Positions 54,306 to 63,201 of a DNA stretch of 64,000 nucleotides are shown piece by piece (positions within the stretch are counted from its first letter, which is position 1; each line of letters opens with the position of its first letter). Both the position numbers and the translations under genes were made by a program. The DNA is from Flavobacterium beibuense F44-8 (lineage in GTDB: Bacteria > Bacteroidota > Bacteroidia > Flavobacteriales > Flavobacteriaceae): NCBI RefSeq assembly GCF_000769915.1, contig NZ_JRLV01000005.1:1-64000 (forward strand), in the 5' to 3' direction. The notes beneath the pieces are model-generated. The model did no database searches, was not told the DNA's origin, and saw only the letters and a list, made by a program, of their open reading frames with translations.

Positions 54306-54887
54306 ATGGATTCACTTAAAAAAATACAGCAAACCGTTTTTAGTCTGCATCGTTTACCGGATGCCGAATGGGATATGTTTGTACAAATATTGACCTACAA
54401 AACTTTTCGAAAGGGTGATGCCTTAATAAAGGAAGGCGAGTACGAACACTATATTTACTTTTTAGAAAGCGGGGCAACCCGAAACTACTTTTTAAAAGAA
54501 GGGAAGGAGTTTACCGTGGCTTTTCATTTTTCGGGTGAATTTGTTACGGCTTTTTATTCGCTTATAACAGGCACACCAAGTGTGGTTACTATTGAGTTTT
54601 TAGAAGACGCCAAAGTAATAGCTATACCTTACAGAGATTTAGAGGTGTTTTACCAAAATTCTTACCACGGCGCTACAGTGGGAAGGAAAATGGCAGAAAT
54701 GCAGTATGCTCACAGGCTGAAAAAGGAAATGGAGTTACTTTCCCTTACTGCCGAAGAGCGCTATGTAAGACTATTGGAAAGAAATCCTGAATTAGTAGCA
54801 GCAATCTCCGTAAAGCACCTTTCTTCCTACCTGGGAATACAACCCGAAAGCCTAAGCCGGATAAGAAAGCAATACGCACGAAACTAA
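54306..54887 (+). CDS. Crp/Fnr-family transcriptional regulator
   Basis: The 193-residue protein has a cNMP-binding-like N-terminal domain (FRKGDALIKEGEYEHYIYFLESG) and a C-terminal winged helix (ISVKHLSSYLGIQPESLSRIRKQ). No Cys cluster, so not an Fe-S FNR. The DoxX-like gene follows after 65 bp and is a plausible target. Confidence 0.9.
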   Translation: MDSLKKIQQTVFSLHRLPDAEWDMFVQILTYKTFRKGDALIKEGEYEHYIYFLESGATRNYFLKEGKEFTVAFHFSGEFVTAFYSLITGTPSVVTIEFLEDAKVIAIPYRDLEVFYQNSYHGATVGRKMAEMQYAHRLKKEMELLSLTAEERYVRLLERNPELVAAISVKHLSSYLGIQPESLSRIRKQYARN

Positions 54888-54952
54888 CATACATCATTTT
54901 TTATCATCTCTAACAGTCCCAATTTTGTATTAATCAAAAAACGGACAGTTAT

Positions 54953-55429
54953 ATGGATGTGTTAATAGTACTTTTTACGGTTTTTATTGTAGGTATAGTG
55001 ATAAGTAAGCTTACCCAGAAAGATTTTAAATGGCGTTTTAACGGTAATCTTGCCATGTGTTGTATGCTATGCTTTACCGGTGTAGGGCATTTTTTGTTTA
55101 CAGAAGGGATGGCAATGATGTTGCCCGGTGTTATACCCTATAGAGAGGCTTTGGTATACATAACAGGCATAGCAGAGATTATATTTGGTATACTTTTGTT
55201 GTTCCCTGTTTATAGAAAAACTACAGGAGTTATTATAATACTGTTTTTCGTTCTCGTACTTCCGGCTAATATTTATGCGGCTTTGCATAATGTGAACCTT
55301 ATGCAGGCAAATTATACAGGTAAAGGGGTAGGCTATTTGTGGTTTAGGATTCCGTTACAGGTGTTTTTAATTGTGTGGATCTATATATCTTCTGTAAGAG
55401 AGGAAAAAAATAATAAGCTATTGTTTTAA
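54953..55429 (+). CDS. DoxX-like membrane protein
   Basis: The 158-residue protein has four hydrophobic segments (about 3-20, 33-55, 68-88, 95-112 and a terminal one near 130-150) and FTGVGHFLF, GIAEIIFGILLLF, LPANIYAALHNVN, as in DoxX/DoxD-like proteins of Bacteroidota. Function uncertain, possibly thiosulfate or redox related in some relatives. It follows the Crp/Fnr gene, so co-regulation is likely. Confidence 0.82.
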   Translation: MDVLIVLFTVFIVGIVISKLTQKDFKWRFNGNLAMCCMLCFTGVGHFLFTEGMAMMLPGVIPYREALVYITGIAEIIFGILLLFPVYRKTTGVIIILFFVLVLPANIYAALHNVNLMQANYTGKGVGYLWFRIPLQVFLIVWIYISSVREEKNNKLLF

Positions 55430-55613
55430 AAATCAGTTTTTTCCTAAAAAGTCAGTCTAATTTTTTGTTAAAAGTAGTCCTTTATGTGTTAAATGAAGGA
55501 TTATTTTCTATATTTAAGAATAAGAAATCAGGTCCCCACTTATTTCTGAAAATTAAATGCTAAAGCTATTATGTAGAGAATAAATTAATTTTTGTCCCAC
55601 ATAATTTAAGCTG

Positions 55614-56681
55614 ATGACCCACACAAAAAATTGGCTTAGCAATTTAACCCCACGTTTTCATACAACCCTTTTTTGGGTAGTATGCTTATGCTGTTGTTTT
55701 AATGCTCGCGCCCAGAAAAACGATACCATTATCCTTAAGAATAAGGATAGGCTTATCGGAGAGATTAAAGAGATGGACAAAGGCGTCCTGATTATTGAAA
55801 CAGACTACAGTGACAGTGATTTTAATGTCAAATGGCTTGATATTAAAAAACTAAGCAGTGAACAAACTTTCCTTATAACCCTTAGGAACGGAGACAGGTT
55901 AAACAGTATGCTGCAAACCGATTCCATAAACGGAGGCAGGGTAGTATTATATGATGTAACCGAAAAGAAATACATTTATACATCAGTGCACGATATTGTG
56001 TATGTAAAATCTATCAAGCAGGGGTTTATCTCCAGGCTTGATGCCTCGTTATCTTTGGGTGTAAACCTAACACAGCGTGACAATTTTAAGCAGTTTACTA
56101 TGAGGAGTACCTTAGGGTATACTGCAAACTACTGGAGCTTGCAGGGAAGTTATAACGCCATTAAAACAAAGCAGGATAATAGTAATGACATTAGCCGTAC
56201 CGATGCCAGCCTTGGGCTGAGGGTGTTTTTAAAACACGACTATTTTCTAAACCTATCAGGAGAACTGCTTCAAAATGATGAGCAGCAGCTGGACATGAGG
56301 GTAACTACTAAGCTTGGTTTTGGTAAGTATTTTGTACATACCAATAAACTGTACTTTGGTGGGGTAATAGGCGGAGCATGGAATAATGAAAGATATGAAC
56401 CAATACTGAATGCTGACAGGAACAGTGCCGAGGCATTTGGAGGTATTGAACTTAATATGTTTGATATTAAAGATTTCAGCCTGTTAACCAACGCAGTGGT
56501 TTATCCCAGCTTAACAGAAAAACACAGGGTTAGGAGCGATATAAAACTCGACCTTAAATACGATTTGCCTCTTGAGTTTTTTATTAAATTCGGGTTTACA
56601 TATAATTACGACAGAAGGCCACCGGAAGGTGCCAGTAAAGAAGATTATGTTCTCCAGGCTACATTTGGCTGGGAACTATAA
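55614..56681 (+). CDS. DUF481 outer-membrane protein
   Basis: The 355-residue protein has a signal peptide with an unusual basic-hydrophobic start (MTHTKNWLSNLTPRFHTTLFWVVCLCCCFNARAQ). It then has a beta-rich N-terminal domain and a C-terminal DUF481 beta-barrel (about 135-355, with LDASLSLGVNLTQRDNFKQF and final aromatic pattern LQATFGWEL), typical of outer-membrane proteins. Unknown function; possibly porin-like. Ends at a terminator. The 184 bp before it show no other feature. Confidence 0.86.
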   Translation: MTHTKNWLSNLTPRFHTTLFWVVCLCCCFNARAQKNDTIILKNKDRLIGEIKEMDKGVLIIETDYSDSDFNVKWLDIKKLSSEQTFLITLRNGDRLNSMLQTDSINGGRVVLYDVTEKKYIYTSVHDIVYVKSIKQGFISRLDASLSLGVNLTQRDNFKQFTMRSTLGYTANYWSLQGSYNAIKTKQDNSNDISRTDASLGLRVFLKHDYFLNLSGELLQNDEQQLDMRVTTKLGFGKYFVHTNKLYFGGVIGGAWNNERYEPILNADRNSAEAFGGIELNMFDIKDFSLLTNAVVYPSLTEKHRVRSDIKLDLKYDLPLEFFIKFGFTYNYDRRPPEGASKEDYVLQATFGWEL

Positions 56682-56698
56682 CTAAGTTAGTTTTTTAA

Positions 56699-56733
56699 AA
56701 ATCCCCTGCCTATAAGCAGGGGATTGTTTTTTT
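56699..56733 (+). terminator. Terminator of the DUF481 gene
   Basis: AATCCCCTGC / GCAGGGGATT hairpin with TTTTTTT after G. Confidence 0.88.
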
Positions 56734-56795
56734 GTAACCTGTTTTAAAACAAACTGTAAGAGAGCTTAACGACATTAGTGTAAGGGGGTAATTTT

Positions 56796-56811
56796 TTTAG
56801 GCGAGCCTAAA
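56796..56811 (+). promoter_or_regulatory. Palindromic box TTTAGGC-GA-GCCTAAA (DtxR/MntR-like)
   Basis: Perfect 7-bp arms with a 2-bp centre, just 4 bp before a -7 box. It resembles the TTAGG...CCTAA operators of DtxR/IdeR/MntR-type metal regulators. No regulator gene lies nearby, so this is inference from sequence. Confidence 0.6.
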
Positions 56812-56815
56812 TTAT

Positions 56816-56823
56816 TATATTTG
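56816..56823 (+). promoter_or_regulatory. -7 box TATATTTG for the symporter gene
   Basis: Matches TANNTTTG and lies immediately downstream of the palindrome, so a bound repressor would block the promoter. ATG is 194 nt downstream, a long leader. Confidence 0.6.
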
Positions 56824-56827
56824 CTGA

Positions 56828-57017
56828 TATTCAATCGCTTTTTAGAATTGCATATCGCATTCTTCATGCCTTTCAGCCCTTATCTGTATTACCAAATTTT
56901 AGTATCTGTATGGTAATTGGGGCTTATTACAAAAAAGGCTATTAGCATAAATAATTAAAATTAATAATGGGATATGTGTATATCCCATGTATAAATACGC
57001 TAAAACTTTTTTAAATA
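56828..57017 (+). promoter_or_regulatory. Folded 190-nt leader of the symporter mRNA
   Basis: In order: nested helices AGCCC (56875-56879) with GGGCT (56920-56924) and ATTACCA (56888-56894) with TGGTAAT (56911-56917); then a perfect 9-bp-arm hairpin ATGGGATAT-GTGT-ATATCCCAT (56967-56988) 29 nt before the ATG. The last could be a translation-control hairpin or terminator-like element without T-run. No known riboswitch consensus recognised. Confidence 0.5.
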
Positions 57018-58460
57018 ATGGAAATACATATTGTTGATTTAATAATATTTATAGTTTACCTGATAGTAATGCTGGGTGTTGGCTTCTATTTTATGGGACG
57101 TAATAAATCTAAAGATGATTATTATGTAGGGGGCAGAAACATGTCGGCTGGGCATATAGGCCTTTCGGTAGTAGCGACTGATGTAGGCGGAGGCTTCTCC
57201 ATAGGTTTGGGTGGTCTTGGTTTCATGATGGGACTATCGGGTAGCTGGATGCTTTTTACAGGACTTTTGGGAGCATGGTTAAGCGCAGTATTGTTAATTC
57301 CTAAAATATATCCGGTAGCAAGGGAAAACAAATTTCTTACATTTCCTCAGTCACTGGCACATCATTATAATGGTAAAGTAGCTCTTATAGCCGGGTTTAT
57401 TTCACTTATAGGTTATGTGGGCTTTACCAGTTCGCAAATACTGGCTGGTGCTAAATTAGTTGAAGCCACATTCCCTTCGGTATCTATTAATATGGCAGTG
57501 CTTATAATGGGAGTAATTGCTGTGGTTTACACGGCAATAGGAGGTATTAAGGCTGTAATTTATACCGATACCATACAATGGATAATATTGATGGGCGGAC
57601 TCATATTTATTGGTATTCCGGTAGGGTATGCTTATATAGGCGGATGGGAAGCTATTAGTAAAACCGTTCCAGCAGAGTTTATGTCGTTGTCCAACCTTTC
57701 ATTTGTTCAGTTTTTTAACTGGCTTATTACCATAGTACCTATATGGTTTGTAGGGATGACATTGTACCAGCGTATTTTTGCCTGTAGGGATGTAAAAACA
57801 GCTAAAAAAGCATGGTTTATTGCCGGATTGTTTGAATGGCCTATAATGGCGTTTATGGGAATAGCCTTAGGTTTGTTTGCAAGAGTAGGTTATGAACAGG
57901 GAATGTTTGCCGCTATAGGCTATGCGCCCGGTACACAACTGGATGCCGAACTGGGACTACCACTGTTTTTAAGAACAATACTACCGGTAGGATTAATGGG
58001 GCTTATGCTTTCGGCTTACTTCTCGGCTATTATGTCTACAGCCGACAGTTGTTTGATGGCAGCTTCGGGTAATTTCACTACCGATATTTTAGAATACTTT
58101 AAAGGTACCAGAAAGTTCGGACATATAAAATACTCACAAATTATCACTTTAATAATAGGGGCATTAGCCATTATACTGGCAACTAATATGCAAAACGTAC
58201 TGGAACTAATGCTGTACTCGTATGCATTTATGGTATCAGGATTATTAGTGCCTGTTTTGGGTACGCTAATACTCAAAAAGCCTTCGGCAAGGGCGGCTGT
58301 TGTGGCTATGGTTGTAGGCGGACTTACAACGCTTATTCTTATTATTACTCAGGTAAAACTGCCATTGGGGCTTGATGCCAACTTTTTTGGTATCGCCGCT
58401 TCATTCATATCATTTGTACTGATACAGTATACCGACAAACCAAAAGGTGTTGTAGCATAG
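57018..58460 (+). CDS. Sodium:solute symporter family transporter
   Basis: The 480-residue protein has about 13 membrane segments and the SSS-family patterns DYYVGGRNMSAGHIGLSVVATDVGGG and YTAIGGIKAVIYTDTIQW, with SAIMSTADSCLM near residue 345. It couples Na+ to uptake of a solute, which cannot be named from sequence. Its promoter has a metal-regulator-like palindrome and a long leader, unusual for a generic solute carrier. Confidence 0.9.
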   Translation: MEIHIVDLIIFIVYLIVMLGVGFYFMGRNKSKDDYYVGGRNMSAGHIGLSVVATDVGGGFSIGLGGLGFMMGLSGSWMLFTGLLGAWLSAVLLIPKIYPVARENKFLTFPQSLAHHYNGKVALIAGFISLIGYVGFTSSQILAGAKLVEATFPSVSINMAVLIMGVIAVVYTAIGGIKAVIYTDTIQWIILMGGLIFIGIPVGYAYIGGWEAISKTVPAEFMSLSNLSFVQFFNWLITIVPIWFVGMTLYQRIFACRDVKTAKKAWFIAGLFEWPIMAFMGIALGLFARVGYEQGMFAAIGYAPGTQLDAELGLPLFLRTILPVGLMGLMLSAYFSAIMSTADSCLMAASGNFTTDILEYFKGTRKFGHIKYSQIITLIIGALAIILATNMQNVLELMLYSYAFMVSGLLVPVLGTLILKKPSARAAVVAMVVGGLTTLILIITQVKLPLGLDANFFGIAASFISFVLIQYTDKPKGVVA

Positions 58461-58483
58461 TATAAATAGAATTTAAATTGATT

Positions 58484-58515
58484 AAAAGCTCCTGATTTTT
58501 CAGGAGCTTTTTTAT
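58484..58515 (+). terminator. Terminator of the symporter gene
   Basis: AAAAGCTCCTG-ATTTTT-CAGGAGCTTTT hairpin with T-run. Confidence 0.88.
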
Positions 58516-58590
58516 TAAATGCCTACAACAAAAACTCTTTGTTCAGCGTTAGTTTAAGCGACAACCAATTAATAACCACACTTAATCAAA

Positions 58591-60105
58591 ATGATAAAAA
58601 ATGTATTGTCTGTCCTGTTATTTCTAATAGGATTTCAGGTTACTGTAGCCCAAAGTGTTTCGGGCAGGATTATAGACTCAGAAACAGGAGCGCCACTTTC
58701 TTTTGCCGATGTACAGATAAACGATTCCGGTAACATAATGAGTAATACCGAGGGAGCGTTTACCATCCCCGAAAAAAGTGCTGACGATGCTACTATGCTT
58801 ACTGTTTCTTTTTTAGGGTATTATACGCAGTATTTAACCGTAAGGGATTTAAAAAATAGTGATGGTACTGTGCGGTTAAAACCCGGAGCATTTGAGTTGG
58901 AAACGGTTTATATCTCTAACGCCAGTATGAATGCCGACAGTATTATGGCATCAGTAAAAAGCAATCTAAAAAACAATTACAGGTTTTACGGCAGTAATAA
59001 TAAAACAACATTTTTTTACAGAAGTTCGGCAGCTATAAATCCTGTAAAGGCCGAAGCTAAAATAAGCCAGTCTACCAAATACAGTAAAGAAGAGATTAAA
59101 GAGGCTAATAAAGAACTCGAGGCATTTATATCAGTAGCTAAAGCAAATCCGCCCAAAGAATTTGCCGATGTGCTTATTGACCATTATATGGCAAAAAAAA
59201 CGCTAAAGGGTAAACAGGGTTTTCTTACTAGAGATCAGGTTACAAAAGCAGTAAAACTAAAAGATAACAGTAGTCCTATATCGCTAAACGATATGCTTGA
59301 AACCGGAGCAAAAATTTTATTTACTCATCTTGACCCTGAAAAGTATTACAGAATAAAAAGCGGATGGTTTGGTACCCGTGATACGGTTGTTTCTCATAAT
59401 AGCTTTGATACAGATGAGGTTAAAACAGAGAAACGTAACCTTAGGGAGGTAACTTCAGAAATTAGTCTTTTCAAGTCGGGAAACAACTTGCTGTACAGCA
59501 GTAATCTTGATTTTGTAAAGAATAATGAGATTTATGACTACACTTTTGCCGGAGTGACAGAAGACGGTGATAACGGACGGGTATTTATAATAAAATTCAG
59601 ACCGGGAAAACACCGTGCAAAATACAACGGAACCCTGTATATAGCCGAAAAGGATTATGCTGTTGTAAGGGCTGATTATGAACTTGCTGAAGGAAGAAAA
59701 GTTAGCGGCATAAACCTGAGGTTTATTTTGGGGATTAAACAACTGGAAAATGTAAGCAGGGGTACCCTTGTATTTAAAGAAAGGGAAGAAGGAGGTTATT
59801 ACCTAAAATATGCTTCAAAAGAATCGGGGGAGTATGTTTACATTAACAGGGCTTTAAAGTTTATAGAGATAACTAACGGAGGCAAGGAAAAAATTGAATT
59901 TGAGATAAAGGTTGAAATGAATATTTTAAACAGGCAGGAGTTTTGTTTTGTGTCAAAATCGGCTATAACCGAAGCTGAATTTGACGCTGTTAAAGAAATG
60001 GATTTTGAATATGAAACAGTAAATGGTTATAGTCCGGATATATGGAAGGAGTATACAACTATAGAACCTCTTGAAGAAATGAAGCAGTTTAAATCGGTTG
60101 AATAA
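58591..60105 (+). CDS. Carboxypeptidase-like regulatory-domain protein
   Basis: The 504-residue protein has a signal peptide and an N-terminal carboxypeptidase-like regulatory (CarboxypepD_reg) domain (about 22-105, SVSGRIIDSETGAPLSFADVQINDS..., GYYTQYLTV). A long mixed alpha/beta region follows with FKF-type and aromatic strands. Such proteins occur with outer-membrane barrels and TonB systems of Bacteroidota. No TonB box or barrel end is evident. Ends at a terminator. Confidence 0.82.
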   Translation: MIKNVLSVLLFLIGFQVTVAQSVSGRIIDSETGAPLSFADVQINDSGNIMSNTEGAFTIPEKSADDATMLTVSFLGYYTQYLTVRDLKNSDGTVRLKPGAFELETVYISNASMNADSIMASVKSNLKNNYRFYGSNNKTTFFYRSSAAINPVKAEAKISQSTKYSKEEIKEANKELEAFISVAKANPPKEFADVLIDHYMAKKTLKGKQGFLTRDQVTKAVKLKDNSSPISLNDMLETGAKILFTHLDPEKYYRIKSGWFGTRDTVVSHNSFDTDEVKTEKRNLREVTSEISLFKSGNNLLYSSNLDFVKNNEIYDYTFAGVTEDGDNGRVFIIKFRPGKHRAKYNGTLYIAEKDYAVVRADYELAEGRKVSGINLRFILGIKQLENVSRGTLVFKEREEGGYYLKYASKESGEYVYINRALKFIEITNGGKEKIEFEIKVEMNILNRQEFCFVSKSAITEAEFDAVKEMDFEYETVNGYSPDIWKEYTTIEPLEEMKQFKSVE

Positions 60106-60114
60106 AGGAAAGCA

Positions 60115-60142
60115 AAAACCCATACATTGTATGGGTTTTATT
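60115..60142. terminator. Bidirectional terminator
   Basis: AAAACCCATACA / TGTATGGGTTTT hairpin between converging genes. Confidence 0.85.
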
Positions 60143-60165
60143 TTTAATTGGATAACAGACGGTTA

Positions 60166-60909
60166 TTACTTTAGCATATAAGTAATAGCACCACCGTCAA
60201 CAGTAATTTCAGTACCGCTTATAAAACTGGCATCATCAGAAGATAAGAATACTACAGTTTTTGCAATTTCGTCGGCATTACCTAAGCGTTGCAGTGCCGT
60301 AGATCCTGCCAGGTTTTCTTTAGCTTCGGCATTTGCTACACTATCAAGCCCCGGGGTTTGTATTGGACCCGGACTAACAAGGTTTACACGTATTTTTCTT
60401 TCAGCCAGTTCGTTTGCTGCAATTTGTGCAATTTTATTAATAGCTCCTTTTGTGGCAGAATATACACTGGTACCTATACCGGCTGCTGTTGCCACTATTG
60501 ATGAGGTAAATATAACAGATGAACCATTTGCTAAGTGTGGTATTAATTGCTGTAATGTAAAGTAGTGTCCTTTTACATTGGTGTTAAACTGTGCATCAAA
60601 ATCGGCTTCAGTTGTTTCTGCAATTGGTCCGAAGCTGGCGATTGCAGCATTTAAAAAAAGTACATCCAGTTTCTTACCGCTTTCTGCAACAAACTTTTCT
60701 AAAACCGAGATGCCTTCAAGGTTTGAGGTATCGGATACTAAAGTCTGTAAATTAGGGTTATTAATTTCGTCCGAAGCCTTTTGTAAGTTGTCAGCACTTC
60801 TGCTTGTTATTACTACGTTTGCTCCTGCCTTAATAAATGCTTTTGCAGTTGCTAAACCTATTCCGGTACTTCCGCCGGTTATTACTACGTTTTTGTTTAC
60901 TAAACTCAT
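60166..60909 (-). CDS. SDR family oxidoreductase
   Basis: The 247-residue classical SDR has TGGSTGIGLA (NAD(P) binding, 11-20), NAAI (about 90), catalytic Ser in IFTSSIVA, YSATK (Tyr-x-x-x-Lys, about 150) and PGPIQTPG. Substrate unknown. It is divergent from the HxlR regulator and probably its target. Confidence 0.92.
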   Translation of the reverse strand: MSLVNKNVVITGGSTGIGLATAKAFIKAGANVVITSRSADNLQKASDEINNPNLQTLVSDTSNLEGISVLEKFVAESGKKLDVLFLNAAIASFGPIAETTEADFDAQFNTNVKGHYFTLQQLIPHLANGSSVIFTSSIVATAAGIGTSVYSATKGAINKIAQIAANELAERKIRVNLVSPGPIQTPGLDSVANAEAKENLAGSTALQRLGNADEIAKTVVFLSSDDASFISGTEITVDGGAITYMLK

Positions 60910-60935
60910 TTTTTGATTTTTAATTATTAACAGTA

Positions 60936-60943
60936 CAAAGGTA
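60936..60943 (-). promoter_or_regulatory. -7 box TACCTTTG of the SDR gene
   Basis: Minus-strand TACCTTTG (plus CAAAGGTA), 26 nt before the SDR ATG. Confidence 0.6.
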
Positions 60944-60963
60944 AATTGGATTAATTTATTATT

Positions 60964-61011
60964 GTAACTTTGTAACTAAAAGTAACAGTAACTTTAGAGT
61001 AACCAGGTAAC
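60964..61011. promoter_or_regulatory. Six GTAAC motifs in the SDR-HxlR gap
   Basis: GTAAC begins at 60964, 60972, 60982, 60988, 60999 and 61007, spaced 6-11 bp. It overlaps the TAACTTTG box (60965-60972) of the HxlR gene. Iterated sites suggest cooperative binding of the HxlR protein to its own promoter region. Confidence 0.6.
60965..60972 (+). promoter_or_regulatory. -7 box TAACTTTG of the HxlR gene
   Basis: Matches TANNTTTG; 41 nt before the ATG and embedded in the GTAAC array, so the regulator would repress itself. Confidence 0.5.
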
Positions 61012-61013
61012 TT

Positions 61014-61367
61014 ATGACAGAGAACGTATGCCACAAAAAAGAAATCATGGCCATACACGACACTATGGACGTGTTAGGAGGGAAATGGAAAATATCCATT
61101 ATATCAACCATGTGTTATTACAACAAAAGGCGCTTTTCAGATATACTGAATGATCTTAACGGTATATCTAACAAACAACTAAGTAAGGAGTTAAAGGAGT
61201 TGGAACTAAATAAGCTTGTTAAGCGTACCGTTTTAGATACTCAGCCAATATCAGTACAATACAACCTTACAGAATATGGATGTTCCCTTCAAAGTCTTAT
61301 TCATGACCTTGCTGCATGGGGCGCAAAGCACAGGGAGATAATAATAGCAGAAAGTAATATTGGTTAG
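61014..61367 (+). CDS. HxlR-type winged-helix regulator
   Basis: The 117-residue protein has the HxlR pattern: MDVLGGKWKISIISTM, RFSDIL..LNGISNKQLSKELKELE, and YNLTEYG. It also has a cysteine near the N-terminus (VCHKKE, Cys5) of the kind used for redox or electrophile sensing in relatives such as YodB and HypR. The divergent SDR is the likely target, and the flavin-dependent oxidoreductase downstream may be another. Confidence 0.9.
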   Translation: MTENVCHKKEIMAIHDTMDVLGGKWKISIISTMCYYNKRRFSDILNDLNGISNKQLSKELKELELNKLVKRTVLDTQPISVQYNLTEYGCSLQSLIHDLAAWGAKHREIIIAESNIG

Positions 61368-61436
61368 CAAAGTTTACAACAATAAGCTGAGTAAATTGAT
61401 ATTAATAAGAGTAGTTGCAGCGATGCACAATAAATT

Positions 61437-62453
61437 ATGGAAACAATTAATAAAAAAATAGCCTATTCGATACTTGAACTAGCCATTGTATCGGATGGGG
61501 TTACTATAGAAGAAACATTTAAAAACAGTGTTGCTTTGGCACAAAAAGCCGAAGAAATGGGGTACAAAAGGTTATGGCTGGCAGAACACCACAATATGGT
61601 ACATGTTGCCAGTGTTGCCACTTCAATACTTATAGGACATATAGCAGGAAACACAAAAACAATACGTGTAGGCTCTGGCGGTATTATGCTGCCTAACCAT
61701 TCGCCACTTATTGTAGCAGAACAGTTTGGTACACTAGGCAGATTGTACCCTAACCGTATAGACTTAGGTTTAGGAAGGGCACCGGGAACCGATCAGGTAA
61801 CGGCACATGCTATTAGGAGTGACAGGATGCAGTCGGTTAACAGTTTCCCAAAGGAAATAGAGAAGATACAACAGTATTTCTCAACAGAGAGTGAGTGGGA
61901 GCAGGTGCGTGCTGTTGTAGCCGAAGGGGTTAATGTACCGTTGTATATTCTAGGTTCGAGTTTAGATAGTGCGCATCTTGCCGCAAAAATGGGGCTGCCC
62001 TATGCTTTTGCCAGTCATTTTGCAACCGGACTACTGGAAGAGGCACTGCATATTTACAGGAAAGAGTTCCAGCCATCTGAATACCTCGATAAACCTTACA
62101 CTATTGCCGGAGTTAATGTAATTGCAGCCGATACCGATGATGAAGCCGAAAGAAACTTTACATCCCTAATAAGGATGTTTTTAGGAATACTTACAGGGAA
62201 AAGGGAACCGTTACAGCCACCAATGGAAATGACCGATGAGCTGATGATGATTCAGTATAACCCAGCGGTTCGTGAAATGCTTAAATACTCATTTGTAGGA
62301 AGGAAAGAAGCCGTTGCAAAACAGGTAGATAAATTCCTTAATGAAATGGGGGTAGATGAACTTATGGTTGTATCTAACTTTTATGACTATAATGACAGGG
62401 TTAAATCTTATGAAATATTGTCTGAAATAATTGATGAACGAAATAATAAATAA
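61437..62453 (+). CDS. LLM-class flavin-dependent oxidoreductase
   Basis: The 338-residue luciferase-like monooxygenase has SILELAIVSDGVTIEETF..., YKRLWLAEHHNM, the IRVGSGGIMLPNHSPLIVAEQFGTLG stretch and RIDLGLGRAPGTD. It is likely an FMN-dependent oxidoreductase of unknown substrate. It lies 69 bp after the HxlR gene and may be part of the same response. Confidence 0.92.
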   Translation: METINKKIAYSILELAIVSDGVTIEETFKNSVALAQKAEEMGYKRLWLAEHHNMVHVASVATSILIGHIAGNTKTIRVGSGGIMLPNHSPLIVAEQFGTLGRLYPNRIDLGLGRAPGTDQVTAHAIRSDRMQSVNSFPKEIEKIQQYFSTESEWEQVRAVVAEGVNVPLYILGSSLDSAHLAAKMGLPYAFASHFATGLLEEALHIYRKEFQPSEYLDKPYTIAGVNVIAADTDDEAERNFTSLIRMFLGILTGKREPLQPPMEMTDELMMIQYNPAVREMLKYSFVGRKEAVAKQVDKFLNEMGVDELMVVSNFYDYNDRVKSYEILSEIIDERNNK

Positions 62454-62509
62454 GATAAAAAGCTCCCGGCTAGTTGTTGTAAATATTCAAAAAAGTAAAA
62501 TACAAATAA

Positions 62510-63096
62510 ATGAAATCTTTAAGCTTATTTAGTATGATAGTACTGATATTGTGTTCTGTTCAATGTGCAGGGCAGCAGGTAACTCCTCAAAAACCGAATG
62601 GGCTAAAGAAATTTAATAAGGCTAAGTATAGTGAGTTAAATGAGAAAAATAGCCTGAAGTACACAGAGAATGATACAATTTATGAGATTAAAGAGGAAAG
62701 TAGTTATTTTTTGGAGTTAAAGCGAAGTATAGGGAATAGATTCATAAGTATTATTCTTACCACAAGTCAAACCTATCGCTACGAGAGGAAGGACAATCTT
62801 TTTCAGAGATGCCGATTGGTATTAGAAAAGTTTATGACGAGAAAGGAACTATGATTAAGGAAATTAATTATGATGAAGACTATTCTTTCAGTGTAACAGA
62901 TCTCATTTCTAAATTAAAGAAAGAGAAACAGATAGACCTGAATGAAGAAAAATATATAGTATTACGTCATCTTGAAAAAGATAAGCCTTACTATTTTATA
63001 AGGTATCCCTTTAATGAAATTTCATTTAAGTATATAAAGATAGACGGAAGCTCCGGAGAGATAATATTAGATAAATTTTTATATCACACGGAATGA
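62510..63096 (+). pseudogene. Frameshifted exported-protein gene
   Basis: Two frames join: 62510 onward (signal peptide MKSLSLFSMIVLILCSVQCAGQ, then KFNKAKYSELNEKNSLKYTEND) and 62809-63096 (MPIGIRKVYDEKGTMIKEINYDED...). The break is at a T5 run (62799-62803): adding one T gives CTT TTT TCA GAG ATG, i.e. ...DNLFSEMPIGIRKVYDEKG, a smooth protein of about 195 residues. So one base is missing, by mutation or sequencing error; polymerase slippage on the run is a further possibility. The predicted protein is exported and of unknown function. Confidence 0.75.
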
Positions 63097-63103
63097 TATA
63101 AAA

Positions 63104-63138
63104 TAAAAAAAGCCCATACATCGTATGGGCTTTTTTTA
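63104..63138 (+). terminator. Terminator of the frameshifted gene
   Basis: AAAAGCCCATAC-AT-CGTATGGGCTTTT hairpin with T-run. Confidence 0.85.
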
Positions 63139-63201
63139 TTTTTAGATTTGGCTCTATGAAGTCAAGAAGCAGATGTAGTATTTATAAAAAGAAAAGTCCC
63201 T

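Noticed and set aside
62799-62809. Programmed -1 frameshift
   Set aside because: The T5 run is not a proper slippery heptamer in the zero frame and no downstream pseudoknot is evident; a single-base loss is simpler. Slippage is kept only as a remote option.
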